Positions 33,962 through 42,230 of a stretch of 64,000 nt of DNA are shown one piece after another. This stretch comes from Chitinophaga pendula (GTDB lineage: Bacteria > Bacteroidota > Bacteroidia > Chitinophagales > Chitinophagaceae): contig NZ_CP077769.1 of NCBI RefSeq assembly GCF_020386615.1, forward strand, positions 5,270,001 through 5,334,000, read 5' to 3'. The stretch's first letter is position 1. Each line of letters starts with the position of its first letter. Made by a program: the position numbers and the translations under genes. The notes under the pieces are model-generated. The model did no database searches and was not told where the DNA came from. It saw only the letters and a list, made by a program, of their open reading frames with translations.

Positions 33962-34864
33962 ATGAAAAACATCCTCGTGACAGGTGGCAAAGGCCAACTT
34001 GGACAGGCTATTCAGTTCATAGCCGCCGATTATCCCGACTTTAATTTCATTGTCACCGACGTAGAAGACCTGGATATCACCAACAGGGAGTCACTCTTCG
34101 AATGGTTCGCAACCTACAACGGCGATATCCACGGCCTGGTGAACTGTGCCGCCTACGTATTGGCAGACAAAGCCGAATCCGATGAAGAACGCGCCTACCG
34201 CCTCAATCTCGACGCCACACTCTACCTGGCTGAAGTATGCAAAAAATATGGCGCCCAACTGATACATATCTCGACAGATTATGTATTCGATGGCCGCAAC
34301 TATCGCCCCTACAAAGAAGAAGATAAACCCTTCGGCAGAGGCGTATACGGCAGCTCCAAAATACAGGGAGAACAAGCAGCTATCGGACACAACGACCAGA
34401 CCATCGTCATACGCACCGCCTGGCTATATTCTCAGTTCGGTATCAACTTCCTCAAACGCATGCAGGAACTGATGAATGAAAGACCCACCCTCAACGTCGT
34501 ATTTGACCAGGCAGGCACCCCCACCTACGCAGTCGACCTCGCCCATGCCATCCTGAAAACCCTGCAACAGAAATTTGCAGCACCGGAAATTAACCTGGGC
34601 GGTATCTATCACTACAGCAATGAAGGGGTCGCCAGCTGGTACGACTTCGCCATGGCAATCAAAGAACTCATCAACTCCTCCTGCGATGTTCGCCCTGTCA
34701 CCACCGATCAGTACCTAACCCCAGCTACCCGCCCGCCATACAGCGTGCTCAATAAACAAAAGATCAAATCCACTTTAGGTATCAACATCCCGTACTGGAG
34801 AGATAGCCTGAAAAGATGCGTACAATACCTGCAACCCGCTGAGGTAGCCGCTGTAGCGCAATAG
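33962..34864 (+). CDS. rfbD: dTDP-4-dehydrorhamnose reductase, copy 2
   Basis: This 300-residue protein is a paralogue of the upstream reductase along its whole length, with the same motifs: VTGGKGQLGQAIQ, STDYVFDGRNYRPYKEED, YGSSKIQGE and TRPPYSVLNKQKIKSTLG. Differences are spread over the protein, and a longer C-terminus ends AEVAAVAQ, so it is an old tandem duplication rather than an assembly repeat. It may be redundant, or it may reduce a related 4-keto-6-deoxy sugar nucleotide. Confidence 0.88.
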   Translation: MKNILVTGGKGQLGQAIQFIAADYPDFNFIVTDVEDLDITNRESLFEWFATYNGDIHGLVNCAAYVLADKAESDEERAYRLNLDATLYLAEVCKKYGAQLIHISTDYVFDGRNYRPYKEEDKPFGRGVYGSSKIQGEQAAIGHNDQTIVIRTAWLYSQFGINFLKRMQELMNERPTLNVVFDQAGTPTYAVDLAHAILKTLQQKFAAPEINLGGIYHYSNEGVASWYDFAMAIKELINSSCDVRPVTTDQYLTPATRPPYSVLNKQKIKSTLGINIPYWRDSLKRCVQYLQPAEVAAVAQ

Positions 34865-34962
34865 CACTGACTTTACCTGTATCTGCCCCGCCGGCACTTC
34901 GTTTCATCCCTTATCCGGCTACAAATCTGCGCCGGAAGGGCGGAGTACTGCCAACTATTTCT

Positions 34963-34970
34963 TAGGTTTG
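34963..34970 (+). promoter_or_regulatory. -7 promoter element of tyrS
   Basis: TAGGTTTG fits TAnnTTTG and lies 22 bp before the tyrS start, so tyrS has its own promoter. No T-box-like leader fits in the short space. Confidence 0.55.
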
Positions 34971-34992
34971 CAGAAATTTCCATTTTAAGATC

Positions 34993-36276
34993 ATGAATCT
35001 GATAGAAGAATTACGCTGGCGTGGCATGGTTCAGGATATAATGCCTGGCACAGAAGAACAGTTGCAGAAAGAAATGACGACTGCATACGTGGGCTTTGAC
35101 CCGACGGCAGATTCGCTACATATAGGCCACCTGGTGCCGGTATTACTGCTGGTGCACCTGCAAAAAGCAGGGCATAAACCGCTCGCGCTGGTAGGCGGCG
35201 CCACCGGCATGGTCGGTGACCCCTCCTTCAAAGCCGAAGAACGCAGAATGCTAGACCTCGACACCATCCAGCACAACCTGGATGGCATGAAAGCCCAACT
35301 GACTCGCTTCCTCGACTTTGACACCTCCAAACCCAACGCCGCGGAAATGGTGAACAACATCGACTGGTTCCGCAACTTCAGCTTCCTGGACTTCATCCGC
35401 GATGTAGGGAAACACATCACCGTCAACTACATGATGTCCAAAGATTCTGTAAAGAAACGCCTGGAAGGAGATAATGGGATGTCCTTCACCGAATTCACCT
35501 ATCAGCTGATACAGGGATACGACTTCTACCATTTATATACCGCCAAACAATGTAAGTTGCAAATGGGTGGCTCCGACCAGTGGGGTAACATTGTAACCGG
35601 CACCGAAATGATCCGCCGTAAAGCCGGGGGCGAAGCCTTCGCTTTCACCTGCCCACTGATAAAAAAAGCAGATGGTACCAAATTCGGTAAAACAGAAGCC
35701 GGTGCCGTATGGCTGGATCCCAAACGCACTTCCCCCTACCTGTTCTACCAGTTCTGGCTAAAGGTAGCCGATGCGGATGTAGAGAACTATATCAAAATAT
35801 TCACCTTCCTGCCGCAGGAAGAAATAGTATCCCTCATCACACAACACCAGCAGGATCCTGGCCAACGCGTGCTGCAAAAACGCCTGGCCAAAGAAATCAC
35901 CACTTATATACATGGTGAAAAAGAATACGAGTTTGCCCTGCAGGCATCGGAACTGCTCTTCCGTAACGATACTGCCGACGTACTGCAATCCTTAACAGAA
36001 GAACAACTCCTGGATGTACTGGATGGCGTTCCGCAGGTTAATGTTTCACCTGCTGACCTGGAAGCCGGTAAAGACATCGTTACCTTCCTGGCTGAAACCG
36101 GTATTTTCCCCAGCAAAGGAGAAGCCCGCAAGTCCGTACAGGCTGGCGCTATCAGCATCAATAAGCAAAAAGTGGATAATATCGCACAGATAATAGACGC
36201 CTCCCTCCTGCTGAAAGAAAAATATATCCTCATCCAGAAAGGGAAAAAAAATTATCACCTCGTTAAGGTGGCATAA
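34993..36276 (+). CDS. tyrS: tyrosyl-tRNA synthetase
   Basis: This 427-residue class I synthetase charges tRNA-Tyr. The HIGH-type motif is LHIGHL near 42-47, the tyrosine-binding segment [12 protein letters not shown] lies near 173-184, GGSDQWGNI near 197-205, and the KMSKS-type motif is KFGKT near 236-240. The C-terminal S4 RNA-binding domain covers about 355-425 ([22 protein letters not shown]). The length is normal. Confidence 0.96.
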   Translation: MNLIEELRWRGMVQDIMPGTEEQLQKEMTTAYVGFDPTADSLHIGHLVPVLLLVHLQKAGHKPLALVGGATGMVGDPSFKAEERRMLDLDTIQHNLDGMKAQLTRFLDFDTSKPNAAEMVNNIDWFRNFSFLDFIRDVGKHITVNYMMSKDSVKKRLEGDNGMSFTEFTYQLIQGYDFYHLYTAKQCKLQMGGSDQWGNIVTGTEMIRRKAGGEAFAFTCPLIKKADGTKFGKTEAGAVWLDPKRTSPYLFYQFWLKVADADVENYIKIFTFLPQEEIVSLITQHQQDPGQRVLQKRLAKEITTYIHGEKEYEFALQASELLFRNDTADVLQSLTEEQLLDVLDGVPQVNVSPADLEAGKDIVTFLAETGIFPSKGEARKSVQAGAISINKQKVDNIAQIIDASLLLKEKYILIQKGKKNYHLVKVA

Positions 36277-36286
36277 CGCTCCCTTT

Positions 36287-36337
36287 GCACATAAAAAAAC
36301 AGGAGGTACGTTATGTACCTCCTGTTTTTTTATGTGC
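36287..36337. terminator. bidirectional terminator, 23-bp perfect inverted repeat
   Basis: Arms of 23 bases (36287-36309 and 36315-36337) are exact reverse complements around a 5-base loop. The GC-rich part AGGAGGTAC/GTACCTCCT is flanked by seven A and seven T residues, so it can end both tyrS and the convergent polyprenyl synthetase transcript. Confidence 0.92.
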
Positions 36338-36346
36338 CATATACTC

Positions 36347-37318
36347 TTAATGTTGCCTTACCAGCAACATGTCCGCCAGCGTGGTCAGTTTTTCTTTACG
36401 GCCGGCAGGTACATCGACCCTCTCCAGGCACTCAAATGCCCGTACCGTATACCGGTCCATCTCTCCTATGAGCCATTTGTCCAGTTCATATGCCCGGTAT
36501 ATATCCTGTAATGCCGCCTCCCTGTCTTCTCCCTTCTCTTGCCAGGCCCGCTCTATCCGGTGCCTACCCTCTTCGCTACACAGCTCCATGGCCCGGATCA
36601 GCAATGCTGTCTTCCTGTTCGCATATATATTCATGTCTGCTTGTATTACCTGCCGGTCGGGCATTCCAAATGCATCCAGGTAATCCTCGTGTAACCGGAA
36701 AGCCATGCCCATCTGGCGCCCGAAATCAGCTAGCTCCACCTGTTGGGCCGGCACACCGCCGCCTATGATCGCGCCTATCCCGATGCTGGCTGCCAGCAAA
36801 GCCGCCTGCTTTTTGTCTATCATCGCCAGGTAATCCGCATAACGGACATCTCCTAACGCCGCCTGCATCTGTGCTATCTCCAGCTGTAAGCCTTCACATA
36901 CCGACATTGCCGCGTGGCTGAACAAGGCGCTGATGCTCTTTACCCGCTTATGCCGGATCTTGTTGATATGCGAAAATGCATGGATCAGCAGTACATCTCC
37001 TGCCAGCAACGCCGTGCTGCCGTTATACCGGGTAGGTAAGCCGGATCTTCCCTGGCGTTGAACAGCCTCCGCACTGAGATCATCATGGACCTGTACGCTG
37101 TGATGATACAGCGCTATCGCCGTCGCGGCATGAAAAGCGTCGGGCTGCACATCACCGAAGAGTTCATTTCCCAACAGGCAAAACAAAGGGTGCAGCCGCT
37201 TTCCCCCTCCCGCCAGGAAATGGGTGATCGCATCATAGAGGTTGGCAGGCGCGGCTGGAAAAGATAACTGCCGCAGCCAATTTTGAAACAGGATCAGGGT
37301 GGGATGTAGGGATTCCAT
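36347..37318 (-). CDS. polyprenyl (isoprenyl diphosphate) synthase family protein
   Basis: This 323-residue all-helical protein belongs to the trans-prenyltransferases that build geranylgeranyl or longer diphosphates. GGGKRLHPLFCLLG near 33-46 is the conserved substrate segment. The first aspartate motif reads HDDLSAE instead of the usual DDxxD followed by an arginine pair. The second reads EDYLD instead of DDxxD. Both keep enough acid groups to hold magnesium, but they are not standard. It is convergent with tyrS. The chain length and role (quinone, carotenoid or terpene precursor) are not evident. Confidence 0.82.
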   Translation of the reverse strand: MESLHPTLILFQNWLRQLSFPAAPANLYDAITHFLAGGGKRLHPLFCLLGNELFGDVQPDAFHAATAIALYHHSVQVHDDLSAEAVQRQGRSGLPTRYNGSTALLAGDVLLIHAFSHINKIRHKRVKSISALFSHAAMSVCEGLQLEIAQMQAALGDVRYADYLAMIDKKQAALLAASIGIGAIIGGGVPAQQVELADFGRQMGMAFRLHEDYLDAFGMPDRQVIQADMNIYANRKTALLIRAMELCSEEGRHRIERAWQEKGEDREAALQDIYRAYELDKWLIGEMDRYTVRAFECLERVDVPAGRKEKLTTLADMLLVRQH

Positions 37319-37552
37319 GGATGTTGCTTAATTCAAGTGAAAATAAACAAACTAAATTTCCTGTACGTTAACGGCATCTTACCGCAGTGAATATTATAAA
37401 ATAAACCCTGCCAATTGTAAGCACATCACAGTCGCCCGATTTAACTTTACTTTTATTGTTGATACTCCTTGTTTAAAATGTCATTGAGAGCCACCGGACG
37501 TTGTTTGTCCGCGATCTGTTATCCCTTATTCATTACTCAAAAACACCCTTCC

Positions 37553-38662
37553 ATGAAAAAACAACTGATGAAGGCAGCTGGCGTAGCCATCGCGCTGTTC
37601 CTTTTACATGCATGTAGTAAAAATCTGCAAGAACAACCCGGACAAGACCCTGTAAATACCCTGAACAGTAAGGCAGCTCCTGTTGCTAACGACAGAGATG
37701 GTAAAGAACTGCATACCTTCCTCAAAAGCCAGGCGCCCAAATGGGAAGTTTATGATATCAAAGCCGAAGGTGGCCAGATAAAAACTAAAGACGGTGCAGT
37801 GTTCACTTTCCCGCAGAACAGCCTGCTCCTTCCTTCAGGAGCCCCCGCTACCGGTGCTGCTGTCGTTTATATCAGACGTATCAGCCGGCCATCTGATATG
37901 GTATTGGATAGCAAACCCACCGGTACCATTGCGGGCGAACAACTGGTTTCCTATGGTGAATTCTTTATTGGTGCCGCACAAGGTAGCCAGCAACTACGGT
38001 TGCGTCCCGGCACTGCCGTAACGGCTACCATACCTGCCATAAAGGTGGACAACCTCCGCCAGATACCCATGTGGGATGGAGATACTACTACTCTCGCCGT
38101 TTTAAAAGGTTATAATTACCTTAACCAGGTAGACTCTGTAGTGGTACCTTACAGTGCTAACAGAGGCATAGAATGGAAAGCCAATGGTAACGTGGCTGCT
38201 GTAGACCCTGTTAACCAGACCGCTACTTTCCGGATCGATAACCTGTTCCGTTGGGCTAACTGCGACGCGCTGTTGCATATGCCTGGTTCCAAGACCACCG
38301 TACTGGGATACTTTACTAACTTCTACAATGCCGCTGCAGATAACAGCTTTGGCGGGATGGAACCCACCATGTTGTTTTACAAACCTGCTAATCTGAATGC
38401 TGTGATCAAGTTCTTCACGCCGATATTGGTTGCCCCTGTGGGCTTCCAGGGCTTCATGAGCTATCAGAACGCAGTGCCTATCGGCCAGTCAGGTACTTTC
38501 CTTGCTATCTCCGCCCTTAACGGTAATTACTACGCTGAACTGCGCAGTGTGACCATTCCGGCGCCGCCAGCAGGACAAAACTATGTAGCTTTCAGCTTCA
38601 ACCTGCAGCCGGTAACCCAAGCGCAATTATTGGCGCTGATCAATAACCTGAACTCATTATAA
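37553..38662 (+). CDS. putative lipoprotein with ZU5-like domain, hypothetical
   Basis: This 369-residue protein starts at ATG 37553 with a lipoprotein signal: MKKQLMKAAGVAIALFLLHAC, with the lipid-anchored cysteine at about residue 21. After a short linker the segment GGQIKTKDGAVFTFPQNSLLLPSG resembles the start of ZU5-like beta domains of Bacteroidota surface lipoproteins. The rest is beta-rich with no catalytic motif I recognise. It is likely an outer-membrane lipoprotein of unknown role. The frame extends upstream to 37469, but those codons precede the signal peptide and are less likely to be used. Confidence 0.7.
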   Translation: MKKQLMKAAGVAIALFLLHACSKNLQEQPGQDPVNTLNSKAAPVANDRDGKELHTFLKSQAPKWEVYDIKAEGGQIKTKDGAVFTFPQNSLLLPSGAPATGAAVVYIRRISRPSDMVLDSKPTGTIAGEQLVSYGEFFIGAAQGSQQLRLRPGTAVTATIPAIKVDNLRQIPMWDGDTTTLAVLKGYNYLNQVDSVVVPYSANRGIEWKANGNVAAVDPVNQTATFRIDNLFRWANCDALLHMPGSKTTVLGYFTNFYNAAADNSFGGMEPTMLFYKPANLNAVIKFFTPILVAPVGFQGFMSYQNAVPIGQSGTFLAISALNGNYYAELRSVTIPAPPAGQNYVAFSFNLQPVTQAQLLALINNLNSL

Positions 38663-38713
38663 TAGCCGGAAAGCAATTTCCGGTGGACAGACATTACAGT
38701 CTGCACCACATAA

Positions 38714-38745
38714 AAGGGCCGCACCGGTAATCCGGCGCGGCCCTT
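38714..38745. terminator. bidirectional terminator between two lipoprotein genes
   Basis: AAGGGCCGC plus CCGG pair with CCGG plus GCGGCCCTT, with one mismatch, around a TAAT loop. The flanks carry short A and T runs. It separates convergent genes. Confidence 0.75.
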
Positions 38746-38769
38746 ATCAATATCATCCATCGATACCTG

Positions 38770-39855
38770 CTAGTACAACAACTGGAAATCATCCACAATC
38801 AGCTGACTACCCCAGGCGCCAATATAATCATTGCCACGTGCACTGGAGGTAAATACCACCGTAACATGCGTCACCTTATCCTTCGCAGGATCACCCCACC
38901 GTTCGTTGCGTCCTTGTGGCAACATATAGGCAGGCGTTCCGGCCGGCAGCTGCCCATAGCGGATAGGTAACTGTAACGTCTTCCAGTCCGCCTGCACATC
39001 TCCGCTGCGGAACCAGGCAGTGCCCAGTCTCTTCACCACCGTATCACCGGGGTTGTATACCCTGTTCTCCAGCAGCACATAGATATCACATGAGTCCTTC
39101 AGCCCGGCTACCGTCTTACCTTTGCCATCCATTACCGGTGCACCGGGAGCATAGCTATACCTGACACGGAAACTGTCCGGCGTAGCGCGGAAAGGGATAC
39201 CAAATACCGGGGCCGCATTCACGATACTACTGGCATCGAGGTAACCGGTAAAGAGGCTGCCTGCCGCAGTTCTCTTACCCAGGAAAGCCGCCAGGGAACC
39301 CATATCGGTAGTGGTCATTTCCGCCGCGAAATTACCCACACCGTTGGGCAACGGCCGGGTCGGTGTTTGTCCTAACAAAGCGGCACCTTTATTACCAGTA
39401 CCCCAGGTCAGATCTTTATCGCTCTCCCCAATGTCAGTGTATTTGTTGCCAAACGTCTCCGCCTCATACCATTTATTGAAATCAGCATTAAATACCTGTG
39501 GGTTGCCACCTTCCCTTGTCACGATCACCTTATAGGCCAGTGTGCTGCCGTCTTCCGCGATAACGGTATAGGTCACCGGCTGTGTAAAATCCTGTGCCTC
39601 CCCCAATGCCGGTTTGATACTAGCGAAAGAAGCCAGCTCTATTTTTGCCGTCTTCAGCTGCTGTAGGTAGGCATCTTGTGCCACTGTGATCTTTATTTCC
39701 CGCCGCACATTGTCTATGATGGTCGTACCCACCTGTTCTTCCAGCGTGAAGGCTTTAATCTCTTTCATATCAGTAGGCCCGAAATGATCTTTTTTCACAC
39801 ATGCCGCCAGCACGATAAGGATAGACAGGATGATATAGTGTAGTATATTTTTCAT
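38770..39855 (-). CDS. PCMD-domain lipoprotein
   Basis: This 361-residue protein has a lipoprotein signal (ILSILIVLAAC, cysteine near 19). A beta domain follows at about 25-120 with TYTVIAEDGSTLAYKVIV, like the small DUF domains that open many Bacteroidota surface proteins. The PCMD domain (putative carbohydrate metabolism, about 125-360) runs from FNADFNKWYEAE to GAWGSQLIVDDFQLLY. Its role is probably binding or processing of glycans at the cell surface. It starts 7 bp after a beta-barrel gene, so the pair is an operon. Confidence 0.82.
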   Translation of the reverse strand: MKNILHYIILSILIVLAACVKKDHFGPTDMKEIKAFTLEEQVGTTIIDNVRREIKITVAQDAYLQQLKTAKIELASFASIKPALGEAQDFTQPVTYTVIAEDGSTLAYKVIVTREGGNPQVFNADFNKWYEAETFGNKYTDIGESDKDLTWGTGNKGAALLGQTPTRPLPNGVGNFAAEMTTTDMGSLAAFLGKRTAAGSLFTGYLDASSIVNAAPVFGIPFRATPDSFRVRYSYAPGAPVMDGKGKTVAGLKDSCDIYVLLENRVYNPGDTVVKRLGTAWFRSGDVQADWKTLQLPIRYGQLPAGTPAYMLPQGRNERWGDPAKDKVTHVTVVFTSSARGNDYIGAWGSQLIVDDFQLLY

Positions 39856-39862
39856 AGCTGTA

Positions 39863-40600
39863 TTACTTTTTGTTGAAATAATAAGAGAAGCCAAATCCCA
39901 GTTTCAGTATATCGAACTTCAGATCGATATTGGTACTGTTACGTTTACTGTCCTCCTTGTTGGTATGTGTGGATGTTTCTTCGTAGTGCGTCAGCCCCAA
40001 TACGCCTATATTGGTCTCGAACGCCAGGTTTTTGGTGAAGAAGACCATAATGCCCGGCCGGATACCGATGCCGTACTCATACCGGTTCAGGTGGGAGCGG
40101 TTCAATTCACCATTCTGGAAATTCTCAGAGGTACCTTGCTTATAAAGGAATCTCAATTCCGTTTGGTTGGTTACAAAGAAGGTATTGTTCTTCGACATCG
40201 GAATAAAGTTCTTGATATAGGGAGTAAAAGCGATACTTCGGTTAAAATTCCGGAAGCCTTTCACGTCATCGTTGTTATAGATATTGCCTTTCACGTCGAA
40301 CAGGTGTTGGCCATATTCCACGCCCAGTCCCGCACTGAGGTTATCCCGGAAGAAATAACCGCCCTCTGCGCGGATGACAAAAGCATTCTGTTTAAAGTTG
40401 ATCAGGTTTACTAACACATAGTCCGTATTGGACATGTCATTAGACTTCAGTGATAAGGTGGCGCCGACGGCCCAGGTACCTTTTACCAGTTCCCGTCCAT
40501 TTTCACGGTGTTTTTTCTTTGTTGTGGTGTCCTGCTGGGCATACGAATGGCTCAAAAAGCCAGCCAACAGCAGCAATAACAGCGTACTTGTTTTGCGCAT
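39863..40600 (-). CDS. outer-membrane beta-barrel protein
   Basis: This 245-residue protein has a signal peptide (LLLLLAGFLSHSYA, cleavage near AYAQQ) and alternating amphipathic strands typical of an 8- to 10-stranded porin-like barrel, ending in FGFSYYFNKK with an aromatic residue near the C-terminus. It is probably inserted by the BAM complex. The PCMD lipoprotein gene follows directly and may encode its surface partner. Confidence 0.8.
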   Translation of the reverse strand: MRKTSTLLLLLLAGFLSHSYAQQDTTTKKKHRENGRELVKGTWAVGATLSLKSNDMSNTDYVLVNLINFKQNAFVIRAEGGYFFRDNLSAGLGVEYGQHLFDVKGNIYNNDDVKGFRNFNRSIAFTPYIKNFIPMSKNNTFFVTNQTELRFLYKQGTSENFQNGELNRSHLNRYEYGIGIRPGIMVFFTKNLAFETNIGVLGLTHYEETSTHTNKEDSKRNSTNIDLKFDILKLGFGFSYYFNKK

Positions 40601-40723
40601 TGCTACATTTTTAATAATGATGAATAAGAGAGTGACAATTACAGGCTTCCTGAATGCTGTACCGGGTTAAACTACCTATATAGGTCAGCGTTATTTCTTA
40701 AGCAGGTCCGCTAAATGAAGGTG

Positions 40724-40731
40724 CAAAGGTA
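40724..40731 (-). promoter_or_regulatory. -7 promoter element of the beta-barrel/PCMD operon
   Basis: On the minus strand this is TACCTTTG, a match to TAnnTTTG. It would give a leader of about 115 bases. The -33 region has no clear TTG. Confidence 0.4.
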
Positions 40732-40810
40732 TTAAGGATTAGGAAAAATAAAAACCTGATTTGATGAATGAAGGTGCATAGCAGTATATACAGGTCTTAA
40801 AAGCAATATA

Positions 40811-40842
40811 CTCACTTCATCACCTTAGGTGAGTGAAGTGAG
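40811..40842. terminator. hairpin downstream of the amidohydrolase gene
   Basis: CTCACTTCA plus CACC pair with GGTG plus TGAAGTGAG with small bulges. On the minus strand it follows the amidohydrolase stop by about 40 bp, but only a weak T-run follows, so its strength as a terminator is uncertain. Confidence 0.45.
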
Positions 40843-40884
40843 CATACCTATCAGCGCGGCGGGATCAGATCCGTATCCTATGGA

Positions 40885-42186
40885 TTATTGGTCTGCCAGG
40901 CCATACTTGTATTCGTAACGTTTGTAGAGTTGTTTGTGTTTATTATCCAGGTTGATCTCTCTGCCCTGGATGAATGCCTGCGTGATGTGATGGGATCTCA
41001 TATCCAGTATATCACCGGAGCTGATGGCAATATTAGCATCTTTTCCTACTTCCAGTGATCCCGTAAGGTTGTCAATACCCAGTATCCTGGCGGCATTCAG
41101 GGTGATCGCACTCAGTGCTTCTTCTTTGGTAAGCCCGTAAGTGGCGGCAGTGCCGGCATTAAAAGGCAGGTTACGCTGCTGCCAGAAGCCCTCATTGCTC
41201 AGGCAAAACAGCACACCGGCCTTTTGCAGCTGAGCGGCTGTTTTATAGGGCTGATCCACATCATCGTCCTGCATCACCGGCAGGCTGTGAGGCTGTGCTA
41301 AGACAACGGCGATATTGTTTTGTTTTAATTCGCCGGCCAGCATCCAGGCATCTGCACCACCTACGATCACCACATCTATATTAAATTCTTTGGCGAATCC
41401 GATAGCGATCAGTATTTCCTTGACCAGGTCGCAGTGAATGAACAGCTTTTGCTGACGATCGAACAGTTTACGCAAGGCTTCAAACTGCAGGTTGGCCGTA
41501 GTATGTTTTTCGTCTTTGTTATATGCCTGTGCTTCTTTCAGGAAGGAATGCACCTTTTCGATCTTTTCCATGGCCATCTTTACCTTATCGCTGGTAATGG
41601 ATACGGGGCTGGCGAAAAACGGATTACCGGTCGGCAGTAATTTGGGCATATAGAAGTGCATAGCCCCATCGGTGCGATAGGCCGCATCTTCCCAGTTCCA
41701 CGCATCCAGCTGTACTACGGAGGATGAACCGGATAACAGGCCCCCTTCCGGTGTTACCTGTGCCAGGAGTATACCATTGGAGCGCAGGGTGTTGATCACT
41801 TTGGAATCTGCGTTATATGCTACCAGCGAACGTACGGAAGGATTGATTTCGCCTACCTCTTTAAAGTCGTTGGTCGCTCTCACACTTTCCACTTCTGTTA
41901 ATCCCAGGGTGCTCACAGGCGCGATCAACCCGGGATATACATGCTGGCCTTTCAGGTCGATCACCTGTGCATTGGCCGTCGTACCAGCGCTGGTACCTAC
42001 TGCCGTTATCTTTCCATTGGAGAAGGTCAGCGTGCCTTTTTCTATCACCTTGCCGTTGCCCAGGTGTAAGGTAGCATTGGTCAGCACGATCGACTGTTGC
42101 TGCACCTTTGCCGGATACATCGTTTCCTGTGCCCGGGCACTGAATGCCACTGGCAGAAACGACAGATATATCAATATTTTTTTCAT
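40885..42186 (-). CDS. amidohydrolase-family protein lacking the HxH metal motif
   Basis: This 433-residue exported protein (signal LIYLSFLPVAFSARAQ) has the amidohydrolase layout: an N-terminal beta part with ATLHLGNGKVIEKGTLTFSNGKI, a barrel, and the C-terminal segment VGKDANIAISSGDILDM. In active members the first barrel strand ends in G-x-I-D-x-H-x-H. Here the same place reads HVYPGLIAPVSTLGL with no HxH, so two metal ligands are missing. It probably cannot use the standard mechanism. It lies 44 bp after a larger relative, in the same operon. Confidence 0.8.
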   Translation of the reverse strand: MKKILIYLSFLPVAFSARAQETMYPAKVQQQSIVLTNATLHLGNGKVIEKGTLTFSNGKITAVGTSAGTTANAQVIDLKGQHVYPGLIAPVSTLGLTEVESVRATNDFKEVGEINPSVRSLVAYNADSKVINTLRSNGILLAQVTPEGGLLSGSSSVVQLDAWNWEDAAYRTDGAMHFYMPKLLPTGNPFFASPVSITSDKVKMAMEKIEKVHSFLKEAQAYNKDEKHTTANLQFEALRKLFDRQQKLFIHCDLVKEILIAIGFAKEFNIDVVIVGGADAWMLAGELKQNNIAVVLAQPHSLPVMQDDDVDQPYKTAAQLQKAGVLFCLSNEGFWQQRNLPFNAGTAATYGLTKEEALSAITLNAARILGIDNLTGSLEVGKDANIAISSGDILDMRSHHITQAFIQGREINLDNKHKQLYKRYEYKYGLADQ

Positions 42187-42230
42187 AATCATTTGCTTAA
42201 AAGGATACTTCAATCAGATATTTTCAGTCA

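Noticed and set aside
32802..34864. rfbD duplication as an assembly error
   Set aside because: The two copies differ throughout and have unlike flanks and C-termini, so they are true paralogues.
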